Source: Reticulitermes speratus (lineage: Eukaryota; Arthropoda; Insecta; Blattodea; Rhinotermitidae). From it: a stretch of 64,000 nucleotides of DNA. A program made the position numbers and the translations under genes. Under the pieces are notes generated by a model. The model made no database searches and was not told the DNA's origin. It worked only from the letters and a program-made list of their open reading frames with translations. The stretch is from assembly GCA_021186555.1 (NCBI GenBank), contig JAJKFL010000427.1, forward strand, positions 20,422,505 to 20,486,504, written 5' to 3'. This document shows positions 11,045 through 21,184 of the stretch, piece by piece (position 1 is the first letter of the stretch; each line of letters opens with the position of its first letter).

Positions 11045-12745
11045 TCATTCTGTAGTCTGTCTTACGACAGGTCCGTAGCCTCTTCCAAAGCGAGTTCTCC
11101 ACAGGGTGCGATCTAGTGCTTCCTCTTTCAATTTCCAGTATCGCTTCTTTTCCTTAAGGTCATCCAGTAGCTGCTTACGTCTTCTCCCTCGTCGTCCCGT
11201 CATTTCTATCCTTCCTTCTAACTTTCCTTCAATCACGTGTTTCAGAAGGCAGTTTCTACGCAAGATGTGACCAATCCAGTTAGCCTTTCTTCTTTTTATT
11301 GTATGTAGGATATTCCTCTCCTCCTTGACTCTGTGTAATACTTCTTCATTTCTCACACGATCGGTCCAACTGATCTTCTCCATTCTTCTCCAGCACCACA
11401 TTTCAAAACTTTCCAGATACTTCTGATCTGCTTTCCGAAGTGTCCACGTTTCAGCACCATACAAAGCTATGCTCCAAACGTAGCACTTTACTAGTTTCTT
11501 CCTTAAATTTAATTCCAGTTTGCTGGTGAAAAGATTTTTCTTCTTGTTGAATGCTGCTTTTGCCATGGCAATTCTGGATTTAATTTCACGTGTACACCTT
11601 GCATCACTTGTTATCATGCTACCCCAATAATTGAAATATTCCACATTCTCCAATTGTTTTTGATCTATCATAATTTTCATTGGGGATGGTTGCCTTGAGA
11701 TTTTCATTACTTTAGTTTTTCCCACATTCATTTCCATTCCATAGCGTCTTCCAATTTCAATTAGTCTATCAATCATGCCCTGTAGCACCATTTCTTCCCT
11801 AGCCAGTAGCACAAGGTCATCTGCATATTTCACAGTGCGAATTACTTGTCCTCCTATTTTGAAGTCTCCAAACCCTTCAAGAGCTTCCTTGGTAAGGTAT
11901 TCGCTGTATAAGTTGAACAGAATCGGTGACAAGCAGCAACCTTGTCTAACTCCTCTTCCAATCTTCACACTTCTCGTCTCCCCTTGGTCCAGTCGTATTT
12001 TGACACTCTGTTCCATGTACAATTTGCTGATCAATCTTCTTTCGCGCCAGTCTATCCCAATTCCTTTTAGGATTTGCATTAATTTGGTCCAGTTGACACG
12101 GTCAAATGCCTTCTGCCAGTCTATGAAGCAAGCACACAATTCCTCATCTATGACCAAGGTTCGTTCTGATATTATTCTCAGCATCCCAATTGCATCCCTA
12201 GTTCCTTTTCCTCTTCTAAATCCAAACTGATCTTCTCCAATTGCATCTTCAATTTTCCTCTCAATCCTTCTTCTAAGTATCCTCGCTACTATCTTTGCTG
12301 CATGAGCGATGATGCTGATTGTGCGATGGTCGCTGCATTTTGTAGCTTTGGGCTTCTTCTTTAAGGCAATCATTGTAACTTCAATAAAATCTCTGGGCCA
12401 TTCTCCAGTTACATACATGCTGTTGATCATCTGTGTCATTAGCCTTAGACCACCTTCTCCCAACAATTTGAGTACATCCCCAGGTACATCATCATCTCCT
12501 GTAGCCTTCTTATCCCTCATCTCCTTGATAGCTTTTTCCACTTCACTTTGCAAAATATGAGGGCCTCTCTCATCTTCATCTACTTCATCTTCAGGTTCGA
12601 CGTCTAGATGTTCTGGTCGATTAGCTCGATCGTAGAGCTCTGTGATATAATTCTCCCAAATTTGCAGTACTCTTCTCTGATTTATTATTATATTGCCTTG
12701 AGAGTCTTCGATGCCAATGTTTTGAATCCCATGGTTTTCTTCCAA
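11045..12745 (-). CDS. LINE reverse transcriptase (3' part of the polyprotein)
   Basis: 566 residues. Reverse-transcriptase blocks in order: HRTISIIAHAAKIVARIL (about residues 140-157), EDQFGFRRGKGTRDAI, CFIDWQKAFDRVNW (first catalytic Asp, about 210), GVRQGCCLSPILFNLY, and VKYADDLVLLA with the YADD active site (about 310). Then FNYWGSMITSD, an ALYGAETWTLRKAD thumb block, WIGHILRR and the C-terminal GRRGRRRKQLLDDL and RGYGPVVRQTTE. It copies the element's RNA at the nicked genomic target. The first ATG here is not the natural start: the frame should continue from the endonuclease upstream, and a single-base indel near 12,730-12,745 separates them. All catalytic residues look intact. Confidence 0.88.
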   Translation of the reverse strand: MEENHGIQNIGIEDSQGNIIINQRRVLQIWENYITELYDRANRPEHLDVEPEDEVDEDERGPHILQSEVEKAIKEMRDKKATGDDDVPGDVLKLLGEGGLRLMTQMINSMYVTGEWPRDFIEVTMIALKKKPKATKCSDHRTISIIAHAAKIVARILRRRIERKIEDAIGEDQFGFRRGKGTRDAIGMLRIISERTLVIDEELCACFIDWQKAFDRVNWTKLMQILKGIGIDWRERRLISKLYMEQSVKIRLDQGETRSVKIGRGVRQGCCLSPILFNLYSEYLTKEALEGFGDFKIGGQVIRTVKYADDLVLLAREEMVLQGMIDRLIEIGRRYGMEMNVGKTKVMKISRQPSPMKIMIDQKQLENVEYFNYWGSMITSDARCTREIKSRIAMAKAAFNKKKNLFTSKLELNLRKKLVKCYVWSIALYGAETWTLRKADQKYLESFEMWCWRRMEKISWTDRVRNEEVLHRVKEERNILHTIKRRKANWIGHILRRNCLLKHVIEGKLEGRIEMTGRRGRRRKQLLDDLKEKKRYWKLKEEALDRTLWRTRFGRGYGPVVRQTTE

Positions 12746-14058
12746 CCTAGTTCCTTTGTCTTCATGTACATTAAATCATAACGTCCTATTCTTTGAAATT
12801 CTATGATCTCGTCGCATATGCTCTCCAGATATTCCTTCTTGGCGTTGTCCGTGGCTCTTTTCAACTCATTCCTCAGTCTTCTGTAGTTCTTCCGTCCTTC
12901 TTCATTGTTGATATTCTTCCATTTCCTTCGTTCATCCATTTTACTGATCATCTCCTGTGTAATCCATGGCTTTCTTGCTCTCCTCTCGACTTTTCCAACC
13001 AAACCACTCATAGTATCTAACACACATTTCTTGATATTGTTCCACTGCACTTCCACATTCCCACTTTCACATTTGATTGCACCAAGCTGTTCTTCTAGTC
13101 TATCGTGTACTACCTGTCGTTGAGCATATAGCTTCTCCAAATCCCATCTTGGTTTTTTCTTGTGGAACCTCATGATCTTCTTCAATCTGGTGCAGATCTT
13201 TGCAACCAGTAAATTGTGGTCAGAGTCAATATCTGCTCCAGGCAGTGTCTGCACATCCTTCACACTGTTCCTGAATCGTTGTTTCACTAGTACATAGTCC
13301 AGCTGATATCGATTCCTATCTCCTGGTGATTTCCACGTGTACAATCTTCTTTTAGGTTTTTTGAACCATGTGTTTGTTATAACAAGTCCATTTCTTTCAC
13401 AGAAGTCAATAAGCATTTGACCTCTCTGATTCCTCCTTCCCAGTCCATATGGTCCAACAGTGTTGTGATGTGCTTTATCTCCAACCACACTGTTCCAATC
13501 TCCCATTATAATCGTGTTTGTCGCACCCTTTCCATCCTCTTCAAGAATTTCTTCAATTATATCATACAACTTTTCCACTTCGTCATCTTCATAGTCCGAT
13601 GTTGGCATATACACTTGCACTATCAAAATACTTACCGGTTCTGCCTGCAATTTAATAGCAATGATTCTGTCACTATACACACTCTTCTTAACAACACTTT
13701 TCACTACGCTTTTATGCACTACTATTGCTACGCCTCTTTCAGCACTGTCACCCCCGGAATAATACACTGTATAATCACCACTTTTTATTTCACCTTGACC
13801 CTTCCACCGCACTTCACTAACACCTAGCACAGACACTGCGTTCTTCTGCATCTCTTTCTTCAAATTTTCGAGTTTTCCTCCTTGATTCAAGGTCCTTACG
13901 TTCCAAGTGCCTATCTTGAAGCTGTTCTGTTCATTCTGTGTCTTCTGCTTTTGTCTGTATTCATTACCGCGTGGTGTCTCCCCTAGAAACACTCCCCCCC
14001 GGAGATCCGAATGGGGGAGTAGTTTACCTCCGGAATGTTTTGTCTCCAGAGGAAGCAT
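12688..14058 (-). CDS. LINE apurinic/apyrimidinic-like endonuclease (5' part of the polyprotein, frameshifted end)
   Basis: 456 residues. The exonuclease-endonuclease-phosphatase fold is evident from IGTWNVRTLNQGGKLENLKK (about residue 48), VLGVSEVRWKGQGE (catalytic Glu), VQVYMPTSDYEDDE, IIMGDWNSVVG, RLYTWKSPGDRNRYQLDYVLV, and the closing GADIDSDHNLLVAKI with the SDH catalytic pair. This family is often annotated as craniofacial development protein 2-like because of its RTE ancestry. The last 20 residues or so (after KELGW) are out of frame: the neighbouring frame carries the natural continuation EENHGIQNIGIEDSQGN. It nicks target DNA to prime reverse transcription. Confidence 0.87.
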   Translation of the reverse strand: MLPLETKHSGGKLLPHSDLRGGVFLGETPRGNEYRQKQKTQNEQNSFKIGTWNVRTLNQGGKLENLKKEMQKNAVSVLGVSEVRWKGQGEIKSGDYTVYYSGGDSAERGVAIVVHKSVVKSVVKKSVYSDRIIAIKLQAEPVSILIVQVYMPTSDYEDDEVEKLYDIIEEILEEDGKGATNTIIMGDWNSVVGDKAHHNTVGPYGLGRRNQRGQMLIDFCERNGLVITNTWFKKPKRRLYTWKSPGDRNRYQLDYVLVKQRFRNSVKDVQTLPGADIDSDHNLLVAKICTRLKKIMRFHKKKPRWDLEKLYAQRQVVHDRLEEQLGAIKCESGNVEVQWNNIKKCVLDTMSGLVGKVERRARKPWITQEMISKMDERRKWKNINNEEGRKNYRRLRNELKRATDNAKKEYLESICDEIIEFQRIGRYDLMYMKTKELGWKKTMGFKTLASKTLKAI

Positions 14059-14498
14059 CTCGCATTTGGCATTTGTCTCTGTTTCTGGAAGAGACTATCC
14101 AGGAAAAGTAATAATGTGGTAGTTTTTCCATTTGCTTTCCACATCGCAGTACAGCAGCCGTTCAGACCAATCTGGTCACGCCTGTTGCTACACGATCATG
14201 AACCATCTCGAGCATCATTTGCTCTGTGCTTCATGTCGCTACTGATGTCGCTGCTTCCGGCATCAGGGGAGCTTTTATTCGGTTTCCCATCTCCTAGGCA
14301 TCTCTCTTCGTCTGGTTCCTACCTTTTGATCTGTCCGGCTTGGGAGACCCTACTGGTAGCAATGCTACCGCCGGCTTAGCTCTCAGGGTCACTGGAACTC
14401 ACAAGCCCCTCTACCACGGCAAGGTGAAGATACCAACAAAGGGGCTATATAGCATGCCATCGCAGAAAACAGGGGGGTGAAACTGGAATAGAAGCACA

Positions 14499-15928
14499 GA
14501 TTACTACTACCAGATATGCAACTGCAATGCTATTTGTCAGAAACGTGGAGCCGAACCTATTGTGCTGCCATCTATGCACTGCCGGAAAGTACCACAAGGT
14601 GTTAGTAGCAATCGGTAGCAATAATCCAGTCGGTAAGAAGGTTGACTACTATCCGGCCTTCAATATAACCCTCCACCACGGGTGAACCGCAAATAATTTT
14701 CACTTGACATGGTTTACCAGCAGCATGAAATAATGTCCAGCACAATATGACATATCATAGATATTTCATTCCTATCTATTTCTTATTCGGATGAAATTGT
14801 TGAAAGCATTCAATCAAAACACCAAAATGAGGAATTTGAAGGTGAGGAAAGTGACAAAGATAACACATCTGAACTTGAACAAGTGACTACACAGAATGCC
14901 AGGAAATTTATTGATCGGTTATGACGATACTTCATGTAGGAAGGCAATGAAGGCAGTTCATTGTCTGCCCTAGATGTCTGTGCTGAATTTGTTAGTGAAA
15001 TGTGAAAAGTTAGTTTGTCTTTTTATATCTTTTTAACTATTTACATGAAACTTCGCATAATTGGGGCAGCCGCTTAATTGGGCCAAAGTGTTCTGGTCCC
15101 ATTGTGTCCCAATTAACCGGAATCTACTGTATATACATATATATAATGAAAAGCAAAGGCCCTGGAATTGGATATATCCATGTTGCAGTTCTTCCAAGTT
15201 CCAGAATAAATTCTGAGTTTTAAAGAAATTTGGGGCATTACTTTTGGAGTGACCATTGTAATTTTCCAACATGCAGTTTTGGATTCACAGATTTTAATAT
15301 ACTGGCTCTTACTTTGAAGGCATATTTTTAGTTTGCATATAATTGGACCATTTCATTGTACATTGCATTCTGATGTACTTTGGGAAAAAAATAGTGAAAT
15401 GGTTCAGTAATTTGTTATGTACTTCTGTCATCTTTTCTTGTACAGTCGGTTTACTATTGAAATTGTAAGACTGTCAGGGAAAATCTGCCTTACATGATTA
15501 CAGATATACTGTGTTAATGTAAGTTGTGAACTACTTACAAAGTTAAATACAGACATCTGTGATCAAATCATATTTTTAACTGACAATTTTAAACCCTCAA
15601 CTGTCCTCTACCTTGTGAACATTAACGTATTTTCTAGCTGAGTAGATTTCAGTGAAGAGATAAGAAATAGATAGGAATGAAATATGTATGATGTCATATT
15701 GTGCTGGACATTATTTCATGCTGCTGGTAAACCATGTCAAGTGAAAATTATCTTAGGTTCACGGGGGGGGATATTGAAGGCCGGGTAGTAGTCAACCTTC
15801 TTACCGACTGGGTTATTGCTACAATCACCTTGTAGTACTTCCAGACCACGAATAGATGGCAGCAAAATAGGCTCGGCTGCACATTTCTGACCAATAGCAT
15901 TGCAGTTGCATATCTGGTAGTAGCAATC
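14499..15928. repeat. Long inverted repeat (about 270-290 bp arms) around a Tigger tail
   Basis: 14,499-14,785 and 15,661-15,928 are inverted copies; shared words include TTGCATATCTGGTAGTAG, AGTCAACCTTCTTACCGACT and ATGTCCAGCACAATATGA. The 875-bp centre holds a Tigger-like C-terminal coding relic and TIR. The left arm abuts the 5' end of the LINE. It may be a long-TIR element that was invaded by the Tigger, or an inverted duplication. Confidence 0.7.
14786..15129 (+). pseudogene. Tigger-like transposase C-terminus and 3' terminal repeat
   Basis: The plus strand reads DEIVESIQSKHQNEEFEGEE and SELEQVTTQNARKFIDRL, the acidic tail seen at the C-terminus of Tigger-type transposases, broken by a stop. 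It is followed by a terminal-repeat-like end: GCTTAATTGGGCC, CCCAATTAACCGGAATCTACTG ending at 15,129 next to TA. Only the 3' third of the element is present. It differs in sequence from the Tigger at 162-1648. Confidence 0.55.
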
Positions 15929-15958
15929 TGTGGTGGTAAACCACCACCTGCCTCATTA

Positions 15959-16280
15959 TAGGAGGGTTATCCAGAAAGTAAAGATACAAAAGCAATACAA
16001 TTTTTTAAAAATATTTAACAAAATCGAGTGAAAAACTCTTTAACACATACCTTTAGCTATTTTTCAATATAATCACCACTTTTGTCAAGGCATTTGTTTA
16101 GCCTGGGTACGAGTTTTTGTATTCCAATGTCATAGAACCCCGCCGCCTGTGCATGCAACCACGTAGTGACTTCGTTTTCCACCTCTTCGTCTTCGTGAAA
16201 CTTCTGGCCGGCCAGATGTTTCTTTAAATGCAAAAACAAATGGAAATCGCTGGGAGCGAGGTCTGGTCTGTGAGGGGGAT
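15959..16280 (-). pseudogene. mariner transposase C-terminal fragment with terminal repeat
   Basis: Minus strand from about 16,285 reads HPPHRPDLAPSDFHLFLHLKK (carrying the third catalytic Asp of the mariner D,D34D triad), HLAGQKFHEDEEVENEV, and KLVPRLNKCLDKSGDYIEK to a stop at 16,057. The remaining bases end in GGAGGGTTATCCAGAAAGTA (plus strand, about 15,960), a typical mariner terminal repeat. The 5' two thirds of the gene are missing, replaced at about 16,300 by an unrelated repeat (family R). Confidence 0.85.
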
Positions 16281-16324
16281 GGGTACTTTCTCCATCTTCT
16301 GACTGCCTGCTAAAACATTCATAT

Positions 16325-16415
16325 GCATGTACTACCAGGCTACACGGTGTCCTAACCCAAACTGCAATATTAATCCTCACCACTGTGAGCACCTCAAAGC
16401 CTGTACCAGCAAATA
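16325..16415 (-). repeat. Interspersed repeat, family R, inverted copy
   Basis: On the minus strand this reads GTGFEVLTVVRINIAVWVRT followed by PCSLVV. It matches in layout the family R copies at 6315 and 57,372. It directly abuts the truncated mariner. Confidence 0.5.
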
Positions 16416-17044
16416 TAAAGAGGAAGTGAAGCATGGAAGGAAATGTCACATTGGGAAAACTGAAGTACAGGAAGTGGAGTATGTTCTTAAGAACACAGTA
16501 CATATTTAATACCACATTCTTTCTCCACCAACTGTGTACACTTTTCTCATATTTTGCCTTTTGAACAATCTGAGGAAACGAGATCTGGAACACTTCCTGG
16601 TTACAGACATTATCAGTATGAATACATTTTAGTATCAGGACCACATACAATAAATTTCAAAGTTCTACTAAAATGATTTCACAAGGACAATCACACACTC
16701 AAAAGTACTCACAATGTTAAATGTTCTTGAAGAAAAAACCTCTGCCTCCATTATACACAACTGTCACCACATGAAATAAATAAAATATGTATGCCATAAC
16801 TATGATTACATAAATAAAAAACCACATTTCTAATGGTAAAATTTTCTTCACATTACACACAACACTAATACACTATATTTGTAGCACTGCCCAGTGTTAC
16901 ACAACAGTCAACATACAAAACAACACAAAACGTAATACAAAATACATGTTCGAGGAGCAGAGTACATGTGCATGAAAGAGAATATATGATAATGTACAAA
17001 TTATGAAGAATGTTCAGTGAGGTTCTGTATGTCACAGTTATAAA

Positions 17045-17342
17045 GTTAAAAGACAACAAGGCCATGCCATGGCTCAGGCGGTTAGTTGCTGGCCTCTCAC
17101 TGCTGAGGCCCGGGTAAGTCCATGTGGGGTTTGTGGTGGACAAAGTGGCACTGGGACAGGTTTTTCTCCGAGTTGTCGGTTTTCCCCTGTCAATTTCATT
17201 CCACTGGTGCTCCATTACTTGTAAAACTTGGTAAAAAACTGCTCATCTTCATCTTCATCATAGGGTTGCACAAAAAGCCTTAAGGCTGTGGTGCGTCTGT
17301 AGCATCTGCTGCGGGGCCCTTCACCATGTATTAAAAAAAAAA
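17045..17342 (+). repeat. tRNA-derived SINE, family B
   Basis: The head CCATGGCTCAGGCGGTTAG (about 17,070) is a tRNA A-box-like segment; GGCCCGGGTAAGTCC (about 17,107) stands where the B-box should be but is degenerate. The body continues through CACTGGGACAGG, a (CATCTT)n-like stretch at 17,244-17,261 and GGGCCCTTCACC, and ends in an A-rich tail at 17,331-17,342, so the 3' end is preserved. Confidence 0.65.
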
Positions 17343-17470
17343 CAACATAAAATGAAGCCGAATTATTTCACTCAAGTATAATTATTTTTCAACACAATCC
17401 CAGAGTACACTAATGCCATTTGTCTCATCTTGGCAGTTTCTATATTCATTGCTCAGGAAAGTCCAACCTT

Positions 17471-17656
17471 TTACCTTATCAACAGAATTTCTCCAGTGTT
17501 CAATGTGCTTACTTGCACAGCTAAGTCAGCAATAGAAACCTTAGCACAGCCAGGATAGCATGTAACACCACTGAAGCTGTCCATTTCCTTGTCAAACACA
17601 ATTGTTGACAGACATCTGCTTTCCAATTTACCTGCAATTAATGTTAGAATCATACA
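17471..17656 (-). CDS. Candidate exon of unknown gene
   Basis: Minus strand: an acceptor-like ATTAATTGCAG (about 17,640) precedes an open frame reading KLESRCLSTIVFDKEMDSFS, then GVTCYPGCAKVSIADLAVQ followed by a donor-like GTAAGC (about 17,512); the frame stays open to a stop at 17,471. I do not recognise the family and no phase-matched neighbour exon was found. It could be chance. Confidence 0.25.
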   Translation of the reverse strand, partial: CMILTLIAGKLESRCLSTIVFDKEMDSFSGVTCYPGCAKVSIADLAVQVSTLNTGEILLIR

Positions 17657-17769
17657 AATTCCTTTCACAATTGAGTATGATATAAAAGAAAACAATATAA
17701 AACAAACCACTGAAACATATAACACCATTGCTGATAATATTTTTTGTGATTTAACTTCACATTGAAATT

Positions 17770-17960
17770 GTTCTTACCTACTGTGACCAGAATGCTGACA
17801 ACTACTCATAACTTGCGCAGCAAAGCTCACTTTCATCATACTATGTCAACCAGCGTTCAGGTGTCTGTGCATCACATTGGACAGCAGGTTATCAAGCACA
17901 TTCTGTTTGCCAATTTCACACAGTTTCAATATGTCATCCCATTTAGCAGTACCAGTAAGT
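17770..17960 (-). pseudogene. P-element/THAP9-like transposase fragment
   Basis: Minus strand reads TAKWDDILKLCEIGKQNVLD, then LLSNVMHRHLNAG, a stop, and HSMMKVSFAAQVMSSCQHSG. The order W-D-I-L-x-L, then RHLN, then M-K-V-x-x-A-A-Q-V-x-S corresponds to the block before the catalytic region in P-element and THAP9-type transposases. It is a short relic with a stop; the rest of the gene is absent. Moderate certainty from motif order alone. Confidence 0.5.
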
Positions 17961-18189
17961 CACTCGCTGTTTATTGTAATCCCACACCCAGGATTCAGTG
18001 CACTGCAGGGCATGCCCAGTCCCTCTGCCCACAGCTGAACGCTGTGTAAAAATACAGAAATGAAACTGTCATTCATGTGGTTAATGTCCTGTGTTACATT
18101 TTCAGTACAAGGTGAACTACACTGGTGACACAAATTATTCAAAGTGTACATTGCTGGTCACAATATATTGGTCAACTGTTGACAATTTC

Positions 18190-18890
18190 TTCTGACTTCA
18201 ACATAAGAGGGTTGAAAAAACCTTATCACTGAGAATTCTTATGAAACATGAATAATTTCAAGTCTTCATTCCCGCTGCTTTTGTAACATCCTCTGGCATA
18301 GCAGACATTAATTCTAATGCCGATATTATGAAACAAAATAGTAATCACATACCTTAGTAAACGAAATGATCACTACTGACCAACAATTATGGAAATTTTG
18401 TAACATAATGTCAAATAGTGATGTTAGGGTTGAAAATTACATCAAAGTGGAAAGGAGGAAATGCATAAGTAACACATTTCACCAGCCAGTTGCAAACTAG
18501 CATTCCTTGGCTGTTCCTAATACAATTTCATTGCCTTGTTCTGCACTACCAGGGTGTTTAAATAACGAGGCAAGTTTGACTTTAACTCAATGACGCCGTC
18601 TTTTATATGTCTACAATGCTTACACTCTATTAGACAAAAAAATATCACAATGTAACTGCAGACAATGTGGGGCCCCGTACTGGCATCACTCAAATGTGGC
18701 CAATACAGAAACAACAGTTTAGCAACATAATTCATTTTTATTATTGAACCTTTTCACGCACAAGTTTTAAGTTTCCAGCACACCCCAATGGCCCAATGTT
18801 AATGCCAAGACCAGAGCTAATAACACATTTTTTGTCAGCAGTTGTCAACATCAAGCCACTGGCCATAACATTCATGAAGACCCGTCGCCG
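18190..18890. other. No recognised gene
   Basis: AT-rich sequence with short open frames on both strands that lack recognisable motifs. Confidence 0.35.
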
Positions 18891-19143
18891 CTGAGCTTGA
18901 AAAGGTTAACAAACATTTGTTACTATTGCTGCGATGATAATAATTTACATTGTTCACGAATCTGGCTGGTCAGTTTTCACATTTTTTTTATAGCATGGCG
19001 TAATTCCAACACTAGAGGAACTAAAGTAAATCACACAGACATGGTGAGGACCACCGCTTGGACGCTGCAGCCACACTAAATATTCACCATTGCTGCTGAA
19101 CCGAGGTGAGTGCACAGACTGGCCCTCACTGGACAGCACATCT

Positions 19144-19215
19144 AGCGGAGGCTAGCCCATCAGCAGAAGCTACTCCATCAGCGGAGCGTATCCCATCAGC
19201 GGAGGGTACCCTATC
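19144..19215. repeat. 18-bp minisatellite, four copies
   Basis: Four consecutive 18-bp units (19,144-19,161, 19,162-19,179, 19,180-19,197, 19,198-19,215), each of the form AGCnGAnGnTAnnCnATC. In one plus-strand frame it translates as repeats of SAEATP type, but the frame (19,106-19,324) has no recognised domain. Confidence 0.85.
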
Positions 19216-19474
19216 GGGGGCACATACCCGGGACTGCCCGTGTTTTATAATAACAAGAATTCTGGTGGGAAAATTTAAAGCGCATGTATCTCTGTATCTG
19301 ATAAGGTCATTTTCAGAGTATTAACAATACAGCTCTGAATATAACCAGTTTTCTTGACAAAAGAAACAGTATGTGGCACAAGTAAAACTTAGAAGTGGAC
19401 AAGCATTGAATTAACAGAAACAATTTTTGAAGTTTTTTATTGCGTATATTTTAATCCAATTTACATTTTTGTTA

Positions 19475-19668
19475 TTAAACCAACAAATGCAAACACAACA
19501 TGTACAGGCGTATAGTTTTTATAAAATGTCGGACATGTTTCGGTGCTGTAAATACTTAGTATATTAACTTCCTGAGGATGGTGCTATAGCACCGAAACAT
19601 GTCGGAGGATTTATAAAAATTTTACAACTTTATATGTTGTGTGTGTATTTGTTGGTTTAATAATAAAA
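19475..19668. repeat. Inverted pair of ribozyme-bearing repeats
   Basis: TTATTAAACCAACAAATGC (from about 19,473) and its complement at about 19,650-19,668 close an imperfect inverted repeat. Each arm contains the CGAAACATGTC segment. The right arm has the complete hammerhead-like motif described at 19,568-19,607; the left arm has lost the CTGAnGA part. Confidence 0.65.
19568..19607 (+). ncRNA. Hammerhead-ribozyme-like motif
   Basis: Plus strand order: CTTC (stem I), CTGAGGA core (19,572-19,578), one T, stem II GGTGC-TATA-GCACC, GAAA (19,594-19,597), palindrome CATG, TC, then GGAG (19,604-19,607), which pairs with CTTC (one G-U). The GTC before the predicted cut is the preferred hammerhead triplet. 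It fits a minimal type I hammerhead of the Penelope-like class except for the extra T after the core. Confidence 0.6.
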
Positions 19669-19679
19669 ATATAAATAAC

Positions 19680-20800
19680 AGAAGAACATTCCTTCTCATA
19701 CATTGGTAATTGGATACGTCGCTCTGAGAGGTAGGTGATCACCTCCAGGGCTAACGGTTATAAGATTGGGAAAAGGTGGTGTCTAGTGCTCAGGCCTCGC
19801 TTTGCAACTTGAACCCTAAACTCTGACAAAGGTTTCGTGAATGTGGGTAAGATGAGCTGCTGTTTGCCTAGAATCCTCTTTGGATTTTAAATGCACTGCA
19901 TCACCCTTTAGCCTCATTTGTAAAAAATAATATAAAACACACAAACCTTACAAGTATATCTAATATCGAACTCAACTAACATCGTCTGCGTAAGAGTCCT
20001 CTGCCAAAGTGTGACAGAAGAAGTATTACTGGTCGCAAAGTAAAAGTAAATCACAGAATTAAAATGTACAAAATTTACTGTTAAAATATTTTAACCAAAT
20101 CTCCTTCAGACAAGTCCTTCCAAACAGTGCAAAAATAGGAAAAAAACAGCACATGTAAAACCACCATAAGTTACAAAAATATTTGTAAAGCAATTTCAAA
20201 AATATTCATCGTACAATAAAATATTAATCCAGACGTGATAAGTGTGGTCACGAAATGTAACAAAGTGTAGATAATTTGTTATTCAAAAATAAAGAAAATT
20301 TTACTTTTAAATGTGGCGATTTTAATATACAAATCATTTACAAAAGTGTTGTATTTATTAGTATGCTTTCAGATATCTTAAACTTTGAGAAATGTACTAG
20401 TATATTTTTAAGGCTCTTCAAAATTTTCATTTTTATTTAATGTAATGGAACCTACGTGTCTCAACATGTAACCAAATTTAAATATAATATATTTATATGG
20501 GCGGCAGCAATATTAAGGAGTGTTTTAAAAATTCGAAGCACAGTCCTCAACTGCACTGCTGCAGAAACTTAAAAAACTCACAGTTATGTCTCTTGTTATT
20601 TAGGACGAACCCCGAGGGTGGAGAAATTATATTCTTCCGAAAAATTGGTACGCACTCACGAGACTGCATGGTGCCACAATGCATATAACAACAATATACG
20701 GTTAACTCTTTACCGCAGTGAAAACTGGAGATCTGTTGTAAAATTTTTCTTTTCGACTGCATTGAAATTAGCAATTGCAGGCACTACACATTTGTTTCAC
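19680..20800. other. Unique-looking left flank of the tandem array
   Basis: AT-rich DNA with no recognised gene or element. The last bases, TTTGTTTCAC (20,791-20,800), are the left junction of the tandem array. Short open frames around 20,500-20,850 cross the junction and show no motif. Confidence 0.4.
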
Positions 20801-21184
20801 AAGTTGCCGCATGAGCACGGCGAAATGATGAATCATATGCAACCGTGCTGATATGAATGCCCGACTACAAGTGAAAAAGGATGTTTGATGAAATGTTTTG
20901 AGTTATAACGTCATGAGCCCTAATTATTATTGGAGTAGAGTTAAGTTCCTTGGAAATAGTTTCTACGAATTTAACCTCCAAAGACACAATTATTTCACGT
21001 CTCCGTGTCTCTAATAAGCACAAAACTCTGGCCATTTTTTAGCCTAAAATTTAGATTTCCTCTTGATAAAAATCGCATTATTTCCTATTGATTACATTAT
21101 CTTTCCGTCTCCGTCTTTAGTATGTAAAGTGGAGGTATGTTTCTCCGAAGTATTTTTAATGTACCTACCAGTCTTCATATTTTT

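Larger units (their letters stand above)
11034..14470 (-). mobile_element. RTE-like non-LTR retrotransposon (LINE), nearly full length
   Basis: An endonuclease frame and a reverse-transcriptase frame lie head to tail on the minus strand and overlap by 58 bases in different frames. The 3' end on the minus strand is a short tandem repeat (GAATGAATGAATGA at about 11,047-11,034), as usual for RTE-clade elements, rather than a poly(A) tail. Upstream of the endonuclease, 14,060-14,470 (minus) is a GC-richer leader with TTCACCTTGCCGTGGTAGAG and CTGAGAGCTAAGCCGGCGG, probably the 5' UTR. The 5' end is approximate. Confidence 0.8.

Noticed and set aside
11775-13827. Plus-strand frames of 70-150 codons
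   Set aside because: Antisense to the LINE endonuclease and reverse transcriptase, no motifs.
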